Assembly (NCBI GenBank): GCA_023432225.1
Contig: JAEYUW010000023.1
Span: 1-27,564, forward strand
From: Verrucomicrobiota bacterium
GTDB taxonomy: Bacteria; Verrucomicrobiota; Verrucomicrobiia; Opitutales; Opitutaceae
DNA length: 27,564 bases
Direction: 5' to 3'
Each line of letters starts with the position of its first letter. Position 1 is the stretch's first letter. The notes beneath the pieces are model-generated. The model was not told the origin of the DNA. It made no database searches and saw only the letters and a program-made list of their open reading frames with translations. A program made the position numbers and the translations under genes. Below, piece after piece: positions 1-8,286 of this stretch.

Positions 1-165
1 TCGCTCAAAAAGGTCACCTACCAGCCGAAGGCCGCCGCCCGCAAAACCTACAACGAGCTCTACGCCCTCTACCGCCAGCTCCACGACGCCTTCGGCGGCC
101 GCAATCAATCGGCCGACCTCGGCCCGATCATGAAGCGGCTGTTGGAGATCAAGGAATCAAACTAA
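1..165 (+). CDS. araB: L-ribulokinase, 3' end only
   Basis: The window opens inside a reading frame that ends at a TAA at 163-165. The 54 visible residues contain YNELYALYRQLHDAFG, which resembles the conserved C-terminal helix of FGGY-family L-ribulokinases. The enzyme phosphorylates L-ribulose with ATP in the cytosol, the second step of L-arabinose breakdown. The start and both kinase domains lie outside the window. The araA start follows 24 bases after the stop, so the two genes are probably co-transcribed; this position directly before araA is the main support for calling it araB rather than another sugar kinase. Identification rests on a short stretch plus context. Confidence 0.82.
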   Translation, partial: SLKKVTYQPKAAARKTYNELYALYRQLHDAFGGRNQSADLGPIMKRLLEIKESN

Positions 166-189
166 ACCACGATCCTTTCCCCTCTACCC

Positions 190-1704
190 ATGCACCTCCT
201 CGCCTCTCCTGAAATCTGGTTCGTCTGCGGTTCGCAGCACCTCTACGGGCCCGGCCCGCTCAAGCAGGTCGCCGCCAATGCGCAAAAAGTCGCCGCCGCC
301 CTCGCCCAGTCGAAGCGGCTGCCGCTCAAGACCACGTTCAAGATCCTCTGCACCACGCCCGACGAGATCACCAACGTGATGCTCGCCGCCAACGCCGACG
401 CGAATTGCGGCGGCCTCGTCCTCTGGATGCATACGTTCTCGCCGTCGAAGATGTGGATCCGCGGCCTGTCGGTGCTGAAGAAACCGTTCCTGCATCTGCA
501 CACGCAGTTCAACCGCGATCTGCCGTGGAGCACGATCGACATGGATTTCATGAACCTCAACCAGGCGGCGCACGGCGACCGCGAGGCCGGGTTCATCCAC
601 ACGCGCCTCCGCCTCGGCCGCAAGGTGGTCGTCGGCCACTGGAGCGACACCGACGTGCAGGACCGCATCGGCGCGTGGATGCGCGCGGTGCGCGGCTGGC
701 ACGACTGGCAGGGCGCAAAGTTCGTGCGCTTCGGCGACAACATGCGCCAGGTCGCCGTGACCGATGGCGACAAGGTTTCCGCAGAGATGAAATTTGGCTT
801 CGCCGTCAACACGCACGGCGTCGGCGATCTCGTTGCCAAAGTCTCCGAGGCCGGCATCGACAAGAAAGCCGTCGACGCGCTCTGCGACGAATACGAGCAG
901 ACCTACGCCGTCGCGAAAGAGCTCCGCACCGGCGGCAAGCGCCACGAGGAACTGCGTTACAGCGCGCGCCTCGAGCTCGGCATGCGCGCCTTCCTCGAAG
1001 AGGGCGGCTACAAGGGTTTCACGGACACGTTCGAAGATCTCCACGGCCTGCGCCAGCTGCCCGGCATGGCGACGCAGCGCCTCATGGGCATGGGCTACGG
1101 CTTCGGCGGCGAGGGCGACTGGAAGACGTCCGCACTCGTCCGCGCCATGAAGGTGATGGGCGCCGGCCTACCCGGCGGCACGTCGTTCATGGAGGACTAC
1201 ACGTATCACCTGTCGCCGAAGGGCCACCAGGTGCTCGGCGCGCACATGCTCGAGATCTGTCCGTCGATCGCCAACGGCAAGGCCGCGGTCGAAGTGCACC
1301 CGCTCGGCATCGGCGGCAAGGAAGACCCGGTCCGCCTCGTCTTCAACGCCCCCGCCGGCCCCGCGCTCAACGCCTCGCTCGTCGACCTCGGCAACCGCTT
1401 CCGTCTCGTGATCAACGAAGTCACGGCCGTGAAACCGCCGGCGCTGCCGAAGCTGCCGGTCGCGCGCGCGGTGTGGGAATGCAAACCGGACTTCAAGACC
1501 GCGTGCGCCGCGTGGATCTACGCCGGCGGTGCGCACCACACCGGTTACAGCTACAGCGTCACGAGCGAGATGCTCGAGGACTTCGCGACGATCGCGGGCA
1601 TCGAGACCGTCCACATCAACGCCGACACGACGCTGCCGCAGCTGAAGCAGGACCTCCGCAACAACGAGGTTTACTACCATCTCGCTCAAGGCTTCCGCGC
1701 GTGA
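190..1704 (+). CDS. araA: L-arabinose isomerase
   Basis: The 504-residue product has the usual length of AraA (E. coli about 500) and matches the family along its whole length. It converts L-arabinose to L-ribulose in the cytosol using a divalent metal, normally Mn2+. The expected metal and active-site residues are visible: Glu308 in the GFGGEGDW motif, Glu335 in FMEDY, His352 in GAHMLE and the His449-His450 pair in GAHHTG. These correspond to E306, E333, H350 and H450 of the E. coli enzyme. There is no signal peptide. The ATG at 190 is preceded by a pyrimidine-rich tract (CCTTTCCCCTCTACCC) and not by a Shine-Dalgarno sequence. It lies between araB and araD, in the order araB-araA-araD. Confidence 0.96.
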   Translation: MHLLASPEIWFVCGSQHLYGPGPLKQVAANAQKVAAALAQSKRLPLKTTFKILCTTPDEITNVMLAANADANCGGLVLWMHTFSPSKMWIRGLSVLKKPFLHLHTQFNRDLPWSTIDMDFMNLNQAAHGDREAGFIHTRLRLGRKVVVGHWSDTDVQDRIGAWMRAVRGWHDWQGAKFVRFGDNMRQVAVTDGDKVSAEMKFGFAVNTHGVGDLVAKVSEAGIDKKAVDALCDEYEQTYAVAKELRTGGKRHEELRYSARLELGMRAFLEEGGYKGFTDTFEDLHGLRQLPGMATQRLMGMGYGFGGEGDWKTSALVRAMKVMGAGLPGGTSFMEDYTYHLSPKGHQVLGAHMLEICPSIANGKAAVEVHPLGIGGKEDPVRLVFNAPAGPALNASLVDLGNRFRLVINEVTAVKPPALPKLPVARAVWECKPDFKTACAAWIYAGGAHHTGYSYSVTSEMLEDFATIAGIETVHINADTTLPQLKQDLRNNEVYYHLAQGFRA

Positions 1705-1721
1705 GCGCGTGAAGCCCGTTT

Positions 1722-1786
1722 AAGTGGGAAGTTGAAGTTGAGGAGCTTCCCACTTTCCATCGGCGTCACCCCTTAAACTTCAACTT
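1722..1786 (+). promoter_or_regulatory. Alternative hairpins in the araA-araD spacer
   Basis: The 93-base spacer holds competing inverted repeats. A perfect 10-bp stem pairs 1722-1731 (AAGTGGGAAG) with 1746-1755. A different 11-bp stem pairs 1729-1739 (AAGTTGAAGTT) with 1776-1786. A 7-bp pair, GTTTAAG at 1718-1724 with CTTAAAC at 1772-1778, could close around the first. The first two stems share bases 1729-1731 and so cannot fully form together. Neither is followed by a U-tract, so an RNA processing, stability or translation-control element is more likely than a terminator. The function is inferred only. Confidence 0.5.
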
Positions 1787-1797
1787 AAGACTTCAAC

Positions 1798-2490
1798 GTG
1801 CTCGAAGAACTAAAACGCGAAGCCTACGAAGCCAACCTCGCCCTACCGAAGCACGGGCTCATCAACCTGACCTTCGGCAACGCCAGCGCCATCGATCGCG
1901 CGAAGGGCATCTTCGCCATCAAACCGAGCGGCGTCGCTTACGACGATCTCCGACCGAAGGACATGGTGCTCGTCGACCTCGACGGCAAAATCGTCGAAGG
2001 AAAACTCAATCCGTCCTCCGATACGCCGACGCATCGCCGGCTGTTCCTCGCTTTCGCCGACATCGGTGGCGTGGTGCACACGCACTCGTCGCACGCGACG
2101 GCGTTCGCGCAGGCAGGACGCGAGATTCCGATCTTCGGCACGACGCATGCCGACTATTTCTACGGCAACATTCCCGTCACGCGGAAGATGACCGCGAAGG
2201 AAATCGGCGGCGGCGCCTACGAGTGGGAAACCGGCAACGTCATCGTCGAGCGTTTTGCCAAGCTCGATCCGCTCGACGCGCCCGGCGTGTTGGTCAACCG
2301 CCACGCGCCGTTCACGTGGAACAAGACCGTGGCGAAAGCCGTCGAAGTCGCTGTGGCCGTCGAGTGCATTGCGCACATGGCGCTGATGTCGCTCACGCTT
2401 GAGCCGAGGCTGAAGACGATCGAGCCGGAACTCCTGAACAAGCATTTCAAACGCAAGCACGGCCCCGGCGCCTACTACGGCCAGAAGTAG
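1798..2490 (+). CDS. araD: L-ribulose-5-phosphate 4-epimerase
   Basis: The 230-residue protein has the length of E. coli AraD (231) and belongs to the class II aldolase/epimerase family. It interconverts L-ribulose 5-phosphate and D-xylulose 5-phosphate, passing arabinose carbon to the pentose phosphate pathway. The Zn2+ ligands are visible as His94 and His96 in VVHTHSSHA and His169 in VNRHAPF, equivalent to H95, H97 and H171 of the E. coli enzyme. The GTTHADYFYG segment is also typical. The start is GTG at 1798; no better upstream start was seen and there is no Shine-Dalgarno sequence. It completes an araBAD set, with a structured 93-base spacer after araA. Its TAG stop lies inside a GCCGGC-type repeat. 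Confidence 0.95.
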   Translation: MLEELKREAYEANLALPKHGLINLTFGNASAIDRAKGIFAIKPSGVAYDDLRPKDMVLVDLDGKIVEGKLNPSSDTPTHRRLFLAFADIGGVVHTHSSHATAFAQAGREIPIFGTTHADYFYGNIPVTRKMTAKEIGGGAYEWETGNVIVERFAKLDPLDAPGVLVNRHAPFTWNKTVAKAVEVAVAVECIAHMALMSLTLEPRLKTIEPELLNKHFKRKHGPGAYYGQK

Positions 2491-2517
2491 GGCCGGCTTC
2501 AGCCGGCCTCGCAGGTG
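2484..2517 (+). repeat. GCCGGC-type palindromic repeat, short copy
   Basis: GGCCGGCT at 2491-2498 and AGCCGGCC at 2501-2508 form a perfect 8-bp inverted repeat with a 2-base centre. The stretch AAGTAGGGCCGG...CAGCCGGC...CTCGCA aligns with the left half of the larger hairpin at 7164-7234, so both belong to one repeat family. The copy includes the araD stop codon. It could act as a weak terminator or an mRNA-stabilising REP-like element; there is no U-tract. Confidence 0.55.
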
Positions 2518-2781
2518 CCAGCAAGCCACGCCCCACCAAGCCAGCCGCGGCAATGTCGATCCCGGCTGCACGTCGTGGCAAGGAATCTGGCCCCGTGTTC
2601 GCCATACTCGGTCGATGCGCTCCTGCGCGACATTCCGGCGAAATATGGCCTGACCTTCGCCGCGCGGAGCTGAGCCGGTCTTACGATTTCGAACGCTTTC
2701 GCCCGTTTTCCGGGAGCAATTTCGACGGCAAACGGTAAGCTGTCGCACACTGACCCGCGCTCGCGCGACCATTGCCGCCCC
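2509..2781 (+). promoter_or_regulatory. Leader region of the GH106 gene with a possible LacI-type half-palindrome
   Basis: This 273-base stretch has no convincing gene. The most regular motif is CGAACGCTTTCG at 2690-2701, an imperfect palindrome reminiscent of LacI-family operators (GAAA-CG-TTTC type), about 80 bases before the GH106 start. No clear -35/-10 pair was recognised. The operator reading is weak. Confidence 0.2.
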
Positions 2782-5700
2782 ATGCTTCACCTCCCCCAAG
2801 CGTCCTCGCCCGCCGCACGACTCGCATTGGTCTCTGACTGGCGTTGCGCCGGTCGCCGATGGCCTCTTCTGGTCGCGTGGTTCGTTGCGGTCGCCAGTGG
2901 GTTGTTCGCAGCCGATCCGATCGCGACCGGTTTCGACGCGCCGCCGCGCCGCACGCGGCCGCAAACGTTCTGGCATTGGATGAACGGCAACGTCACGCGC
3001 GAGGGCATCACACTCGATCTCGAGGCGATGGCGAAAATCGGTGTGAGCGGCGCCATGATTTTCGACGGCAGCGATTATCTGCCGGCCGGTCCGGCCAACT
3101 ACCTCGAGCCGCACTGGCGCGAGCTGATGACTCACGCGATCAAGGAGGGCAACCGGCTGGGCATCGACATCACGATGTCCAACGCTCCGGGCTGGTCCAG
3201 CAGCGGCGGCCCGTGGGTGACGCCGGAAATGTCGATGCAGCAACTCGTCTGGACCGAAACGACGATTGCCGGCGGCGGCCACGTCGCGCTCGATTTGGCC
3301 GCGCCGCACTCCAATCGCGGTTTCTACCGCGACGCCTTCGTGATCGCTTTTCCCGCGCTGACGGCCGAGAGCGTGCGCTATGAGGACGCGTTGCAACGCG
3401 TGCAGCTCGGCGAAACGACCGTCGAAAAGTCGGTTCTCAGCGACGGCTCGCTCGCCACGAAACTGGCGCTCGCTCCGGCGACACCGTTGCTCCTGGAGTT
3501 CACTGAGCTGACGGAGCTGCACGCGCTCACGGCGTTCCCCAGTGCCACCGGGCGCTTTCCTCGTTTGACCATTGAAGGTTCGGAGGACGGAAAGACGTTC
3601 CGCGCGCTCTGCACCGTCGGCGCGCCCGGGCGTCACGGCATCCTCGCGCCCGCGGTTCGCCGCTTCCCTGCGGCGCGCGCGCGCTTCGTGCGGGTGACGG
3701 CGGCAGCCGCCGGCGAACTCGCGGAGTTTGTCCTGCACCGCGCGCCGCGCATCGACGATTGGGCGGCGAAGGCGAATTTCGATTATCGCGTCTCCGGGCA
3801 ACTCGTGGCTCCGGCACCGGTGCCCGCCACCGCGGCGATCGATCCCGCGCAAGTCGTCGATCTCACCGCGCGCCTGCGCGGCAACCGTCTCGAGTGGGAC
3901 GCGCCCGCCGGCGCGTGGACGATCCTGCGCATCGGTCACACCTCGACCGGCAAGCTCAACGTTGCCGCCTCCGCGGCCGGTCGCGGCCTGGAGATCGACA
4001 AGTTCAATGCTGCCGCCACGCAGTTCCACTTCGAGCACGTCATCGATCGCGTGGCCGCCGACGCCGCCGCCGCGGGCGCGAAGGGGCCGAGCGCCGTGAT
4101 CATCGACAGCTACGAAGCCGGCATGCAGAACTGGACGCGGGATTTTCCCGCCGAGTTTCGGCGGCGTGCAGGCTACGACCTCGCCGGTTATCTGCCGGCG
4201 CTGTTCGGGCGCATCGTCGGCGATGCGGGCGTGGCGGAGCGCTTCCTCTTCGATTTTCGCCGCGTGCAGGCCGATCTGATGGCGGAGAACTATTATGAGC
4301 GCATGCATCAGCTGACGCGCGAACGCGGGATGAACTTCTACGTCGAAGGCTACGGCGCGGGGAACTTCGACGAGTTGCGCGTCGCGGGATTGTCCGATGT
4401 GCCGACGACGGAGTTTTGGACGCGCACCCCGTGGACGCCGAACCGCGCGGTGAAGATGGTCACCTCCGCCGCGCACGTTTACGGCAAGCCCGTGGTCGCC
4501 GCCGAGTCGTTCACCGGCGAGTTCAAGACCTCGCGGTGGCTCGAATATCCTTACGCGCTGAAAATCCTCGGCGACGAGGTGAGCGCGCAGGGGCTGAATC
4601 ATTTCATCTTTCACCGCTACGCGCATCAGCCGCATCCGACGGCGATGCCGGGCGTCTCGCTCGGGCCCTACGGCTTTTTCTTCGAGCGCACGAACACGTG
4701 GTTCAGCGAGGCGAAGCCGTGGCTCGATTATCTCGCGCGCACGCACTGGATGCTCCAGCAGGGCACCTACGTCGCCGATGTGCTCTACTTCACGGGCGAG
4801 CGCAGCCCGGACGTGTCGTCAATGGCGCTGCCGGTCCTGCCGTTTGGCTACACCTACGATCTGGTGAACACGGACGTGCTCCTCAACCGGGTGCGCGTGA
4901 AGGACGGCGACTACGTGTTGCCCGAGGGCGGGCGCTACAAGCTGCTCGTGCTCCCGCCCGATTTGAAGGCGATGCGCCCCGAACTGGTGAAGAAGCTGCG
5001 CGCCTTCGTCGAGGCCGGCGCGACCCTCGTCGGCCCACGTCCACAGTTTTCGCCGACGCTCGCCGGCTATCCGCAGAGCGAGCAGGCGATGTTGCACGAG
5101 GCGGAAACGCTGTGGGCGAACCCACGAGTGCTCGAGCGCGCGACGATCGCCGAGGCACTGCGGGCACGCGGCGTGCCACCGGATTTCACCTATCAGAGCC
5201 GCCAGCCGGACGCCGCGTTGGCCTGGCAACATCGCAAGCTCCCGGACGGCGACCTGTTCTTCATCAGCAATCGCCAGCGACGCGTCGAGGAGATCGTCGG
5301 CTCATTCCGCGACATGGCGGGCAAGCAGCCGGAAATCTGGCGCACGGAGACGGGCGCGCGCGGCGAGGCGGTCGTGTTCGAAAAAATTGAGGATCGCGCG
5401 CTTGTGCCGCTCCGGCTCGAACCGGGCGAATCGGTGTTCGTGCTGTTCCGGCGCGACGCGACCGCGGGCACGCGCAGTCTCACCAAAGACGGCCATCCGG
5501 TGCTCAGCACGCAGTTGCCGCTGGTGAAGCGCGGCGCACCCGAGCGCACGTTCACGATGGCGATGTGGGTCAAGCCCGATACCGACCTCCGCGTGTTTCC
5601 GACGGAGAGCATCACCGGTCGCATCGATGAGGTCGGCAAGTTCTACGCGATTCCCGCGGATCCGGGTGACGCACGCTTCGGGGCCGGTCACGCGACCGCC

Positions 5701-6816
5701 GGCCTCGCCGTCGGACGCAACGGCATCTACGTCGTCGAACGCGCGCTCGAGTCGTGCCCGGCAGTGCTCGTGTGGCAGAAGCCGGTCTCCGGTTGGACGC
5801 ACGTGGCGGTCGTCTATCGCGACGGCCGGCCGCAGCTCTTCGTGAACGGCGAACTCGTGCGCGAGGGACTCGTGTCGGGCAAGACGGTGCACTCGGGCGT
5901 CGGCTCGCCGATTCCGCCGGTCGATTACCTGCTGCATTTCCCGGGCATCGAGTCGCTGATGCGCGCGGCCCATCAACCGCCGCCGCCCTCGCGCGGGCAG
6001 GTTTACACCTTCGAAGGCAATTTCGTTCCCGCGCAGGACTTCAACCGCGCGCTGACCGCCGAGGAGTTGAAGGCGATTGTCGTCGCCGGAGTTCCGGCGC
6101 CGACCACGCCCCTGGTCACCGAAGTGGCGCAGAACAGCAGCCATGCGACCGCGCTGGTGTGGGAGAGCGGCCGCTACGCGCTCGGCGACGGCCCGGCAAA
6201 GATGGCGCAGGTTCCCGCATCGCGCACCATCGATGGCGCCTGGCAGGTGAAATTCCAATCCGGTCGCGGCGCGCCGGAGTCGATCGAGTTGCCGGAGCTG
6301 CGCTCGCTGCATCTCCACGAAAATCCGGGCGTGAAGTATTTCTCCGGCACCGCGACCTACGGACGTTCCTTCGATGTTCCGGCGGAGTTTCTCGGCGTCG
6401 ATCGACGCGTGATTCTCGATCTCGGTCGCGTCGAAGTGATCGCCAGCGTGCGCGTGAACGGTCGCGACGCCGGCACGGTGTGGAAGGAACCCTATCGCCT
6501 CGACGTGACCGATCTCGTGCGCGCCGGTGTGAACACGCTCGAGATCGCGGTGACGAACCTCTGGACGAATCGTCTGATCGGCGACGAGTTCCTGCCGGTG
6601 GAAAACGAATACGGCATCCGCGACGAGCAGGGTAACGACCCGCACGGCATCGTGCGCTTGCCGGCGTGGTATCGCGAAGGAAAGCCGAAGCCGCCGGGCG
6701 GACGCGTGACGTTCTCGGCGTGGAATTTCTACGACAAGGATGAGCCGCTCGTAGCCTCCGGCTTGCTCGGACCGGTGCGGTTGTTTAGTCCCGTCCGCGT
6801 CACGCTTTCCGAATGA
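2782..6816 (+). CDS. Exported GH106 alpha-L-rhamnosidase-like glycoside hydrolase with LamG-like domain
   Basis: The protein has 1344 residues. The N-terminus carries a long basic n-region then a hydrophobic core (about residues 28-44) ending in GLFA-AD, a likely signal peptide, so it should act in the periplasm or outside the cell. The start of the mature part (FWHWMNGNVTREGI, then DLEAMAKIGVSGA) is the hallmark of GH106, whose known members release L-rhamnose, for example from rhamnogalacturonans. Further conserved acidic motifs are DSYEAGMQNWT, YVEGYGAG and AAESFTGEF; I cannot say which Glu is the acid or base. From about residue 923 to 1100 there is a LamG/concanavalin-like stretch (FTMAMWVKPDT ... 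THVAVVYRDGRPQLFVNGE), then a C-terminal galactose-binding-like beta-sandwich (KEPYRLDVTDLVRAGVNTLE). The stop overlaps the mutarotase start (ATGA), implying translational coupling. Substrate specificity is inferred from family and neighbour. Confidence 0.88.
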   Translation: MLHLPQASSPAARLALVSDWRCAGRRWPLLVAWFVAVASGLFAADPIATGFDAPPRRTRPQTFWHWMNGNVTREGITLDLEAMAKIGVSGAMIFDGSDYLPAGPANYLEPHWRELMTHAIKEGNRLGIDITMSNAPGWSSSGGPWVTPEMSMQQLVWTETTIAGGGHVALDLAAPHSNRGFYRDAFVIAFPALTAESVRYEDALQRVQLGETTVEKSVLSDGSLATKLALAPATPLLLEFTELTELHALTAFPSATGRFPRLTIEGSEDGKTFRALCTVGAPGRHGILAPAVRRFPAARARFVRVTAAAAGELAEFVLHRAPRIDDWAAKANFDYRVSGQLVAPAPVPATAAIDPAQVVDLTARLRGNRLEWDAPAGAWTILRIGHTSTGKLNVAASAAGRGLEIDKFNAAATQFHFEHVIDRVAADAAAAGAKGPSAVIIDSYEAGMQNWTRDFPAEFRRRAGYDLAGYLPALFGRIVGDAGVAERFLFDFRRVQADLMAENYYERMHQLTRERGMNFYVEGYGAGNFDELRVAGLSDVPTTEFWTRTPWTPNRAVKMVTSAAHVYGKPVVAAESFTGEFKTSRWLEYPYALKILGDEVSAQGLNHFIFHRYAHQPHPTAMPGVSLGPYGFFFERTNTWFSEAKPWLDYLARTHWMLQQGTYVADVLYFTGERSPDVSSMALPVLPFGYTYDLVNTDVLLNRVRVKDGDYVLPEGGRYKLLVLPPDLKAMRPELVKKLRAFVEAGATLVGPRPQFSPTLAGYPQSEQAMLHEAETLWANPRVLERATIAEALRARGVPPDFTYQSRQPDAALAWQHRKLPDGDLFFISNRQRRVEEIVGSFRDMAGKQPEIWRTETGARGEAVVFEKIEDRALVPLRLEPGESVFVLFRRDATAGTRSLTKDGHPVLSTQLPLVKRGAPERTFTMAMWVKPDTDLRVFPTESITGRIDEVGKFYAIPADPGDARFGAGHATAGLAVGRNGIYVVERALESCPAVLVWQKPVSGWTHVAVVYRDGRPQLFVNGELVREGLVSGKTVHSGVGSPIPPVDYLLHFPGIESLMRAAHQPPPPSRGQVYTFEGNFVPAQDFNRALTAEELKAIVVAGVPAPTTPLVTEVAQNSSHATALVWESGRYALGDGPAKMAQVPASRTIDGAWQVKFQSGRGAPESIELPELRSLHLHENPGVKYFSGTATYGRSFDVPAEFLGVDRRVILDLGRVEVIASVRVNGRDAGTVWKEPYRLDVTDLVRAGVNTLEIAVTNLWTNRLIGDEFLPVENEYGIRDEQGNDPHGIVRLPAWYREGKPKPPGGRVTFSAWNFYDKDEPLVASGLLGPVRLFSPVRVTLSE

Positions 6817-7157
6817 AAATCCAGCGTTTTGGTTCCGTCATCGGCCTCCGAGAGGAGGCCATCCCCGAATACACCCGCATCCACGCTGCCGTCTGGCCGG
6901 GCGTGCTCGCGATGATCAAGCAGTGCAACATTCGCAACTACTCAATCTTCCTGCGCCGCATGCCCGACGGGAAACCTTACCTGTTCAGCTACTACGAATA
7001 TACCGGCGACGACCATGCGGCCGACATGGCGAAGATGGCGGCCGACCCGACGACGCAGGAGTGGTGGAAGATCTGCGAACCGATGCAGCAACCGCTCGCC
7101 GATCGCGCCGCCGGTGACTGGTGGGCCCGCGGCGAGGAAGTGTTTCACCTCGATTGA
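6813..7157 (+). CDS. rhaM: L-rhamnose mutarotase
   Basis: This 114-residue protein belongs to the RhaM family, whose members interconvert the alpha and beta anomers of L-rhamnose in the cytosol. The active-site pattern is present: Tyr20, His24 (in YTRIHAAVWP), Tyr43 (in NYSIF) and the Trp84-Trp85 pair (in EWWKI), corresponding to Y18, H22, Y41 and W66-W67 of E. coli RhaM. Its ATG overlaps the stop of the upstream GH106 gene by 4 bases, so the two are translated together, which fits a role in handling the rhamnose released. No rhamnose isomerase, kinase or aldolase is in the window. Related proteins act on L-fucose, so the exact sugar is not proven by sequence. Confidence 0.9.
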   Translation: MKIQRFGSVIGLREEAIPEYTRIHAAVWPGVLAMIKQCNIRNYSIFLRRMPDGKPYLFSYYEYTGDDHAADMAKMAADPTTQEWWKICEPMQQPLADRAAGDWWARGEEVFHLD

Positions 7158-7163
7158 GCGAGA

Positions 7164-7234
7164 AAAGTAGCGCCGGTTTCCAGCCGGCAGAGCCTCGCAC
7201 AACGATTGGGCCGGCTGTAAGCCGGCGCTACTTT
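7164..7234. terminator. Long hairpin between convergent rhaM and araH (GCCGGC-type repeat, full copy)
   Basis: A perfect 13-bp arm, AAAGTAGCGCCGG at 7164-7176, pairs with 7222-7234. The stem continues inward (CAGCCGGC at 7181-7188 with GCCGGCTG at 7210-7217) to about 25 bp with one mismatch and a G-U pair, closing a 21-base loop. It fills nearly the whole gap between two convergent genes and ends in short A/T runs on both sides, so it probably terminates transcription from both directions. Its left half matches the repeat at 2484-2517. Confidence 0.75.
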
Positions 7235-8244
7235 CATCCGCGCCGCTGCTTCAGTTGGTCGAGCATGACGGCCGCGAGGAGAATCGCGCCGCGCACGATG
7301 TATTGGTAGAACGAGTCGATGTTGAGCAGGTTCATCGCGTTCTCCACGACACCCATGATGAACACGCCTGCGATGACGTGGCTCATCTTGCCGATGCCGC
7401 CGGAGAGCGACACGCCGCCGAGCACGCACGCGGAGATGATCGACAGCTCGCTGCCCTGCGCGGTCTTCGGATCGCCGATGCCGAGGCGTGCGGCGAGCAG
7501 CACGCCCGCGAGCGCGGCCACCAGACCTTGCAAAGTGAAAATGAGGACCTTGACGCGGGTGACGTTCACGCCGGCGAGGCGCGCGGCCTCCTCGTTGCCG
7601 CCGATCGCGAGCGTGTTGCGCCCAAACGCGGTGCGCTGAAGCACGAAGCCGAAGAGCGCGAACAGGCCGAGGCACACCCAGACCGGGAAGGTGATCTGGA
7701 ACACGACGGAGCCGGCGTCGTTGCGGATCACCGGAAAAGCCCAGCTCGCGAGGTTGAGCAAGGCGTCGTTGGCGATGCCGATCGATTTGCCGTCGGCGAA
7801 CACGAACGCGATGCCGCGCACCATCATCATCGTCGAGAGCGTCGTGATCAGCGGGTTGATCTTCAGGCGGGCAACGATGGTGCCGTTGAGGAATCCGACC
7901 AGTGCGCCGAACGCGAGCGATGCGGTGAGCGCGAGGAAGAGATTGTTCGTCTGCCGCAGGATCAAAGCGCAGAGCACGCCGCCCGCCGGAATGATCGTGC
8001 CGACGGAGAGATCGAAGTTACCCGAGGCCAGGCAGAACAACATGGTCGTCGCGACGGTGCCGACCATCGAAACCTGCAGGAGCAGGTTCATGAAGTTCTC
8101 CGGCGTGCCGAAGCCGCGGACGGTCACCCAGCAGAGCGCGACGAGGGCGAACAACACGAGGATCATGCCGCCGCGGTCAAGCAGCGTGCTGGCGAACGAG
8201 GCGGCGGCCGGCTTTGGGACGACGGGTGAAGGAGCGGAACTCAT
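7234..8244 (-). CDS. araH: L-arabinose ABC transporter permease
   Basis: The 336-residue, strongly hydrophobic protein fits the BPD_transp_2 family of sugar ABC permeases, with about eight to ten membrane segments. Several stretches closely resemble E. coli AraH: LFCLASGNFDLSVGTI, AIGGNEEAARLAGVNV, SACVLGGVSLSGGIGK and VENAMNLLNI. It forms the inner-membrane channel for L-arabinose with AraG as motor and AraF as receptor. The ATG lies 29 bases after the araG stop, and those bases hold a terminator-like hairpin. The ATG is preceded by CTTTTTCTCCCTTCCG and not by a Shine-Dalgarno sequence. It is the last gene of araFGH and meets rhaM tail to tail. Related permeases carry ribose or xylose; arabinose is chosen because all three subunits resemble the Ara set. 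Confidence 0.92.
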   Translation of the reverse strand: MSSAPSPVVPKPAAASFASTLLDRGGMILVLFALVALCWVTVRGFGTPENFMNLLLQVSMVGTVATTMLFCLASGNFDLSVGTIIPAGGVLCALILRQTNNLFLALTASLAFGALVGFLNGTIVARLKINPLITTLSTMMMVRGIAFVFADGKSIGIANDALLNLASWAFPVIRNDAGSVVFQITFPVWVCLGLFALFGFVLQRTAFGRNTLAIGGNEEAARLAGVNVTRVKVLIFTLQGLVAALAGVLLAARLGIGDPKTAQGSELSIISACVLGGVSLSGGIGKMSHVIAGVFIMGVVENAMNLLNIDSFYQYIVRGAILLAAVMLDQLKQRRG

Positions 8245-8249
8245 CGGAA

Positions 8250-8286
8250 GGGAGAAAAAGGCAATTTGCCGTATTACGGCAAATTG
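8250..8286 (-). terminator. Terminator-like hairpin between araG and araH
   Basis: CAATTTGCCGTA (8262-8273) and TACGGCAAATTG (8275-8286) are perfect 12-bp arms around a single base; on the minus strand the stem is followed by CCTTTTTCTCCC. The araG stop codon (8274-8276) sits in the apex. It looks like an intrinsic terminator or attenuator inside the operon, or a stable 3' end protecting araFG mRNA. It would lower araH relative to araF and araG. The regulatory effect is inference. Confidence 0.6.

Noticed and set aside
1843..4746. 967-codon open frame on the minus strand
   Set aside because: It is antisense to araD and the GH106 gene, has an arginine-rich irregular composition typical of shadow frames in GC-rich DNA, and shows no motif.
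5302..6645. 447-codon open frame on the minus strand
   Set aside because: Antisense to GH106, with biased composition and no motif; likewise the minus-strand frames opposite GH42, the phosphatase and the MFS gene.
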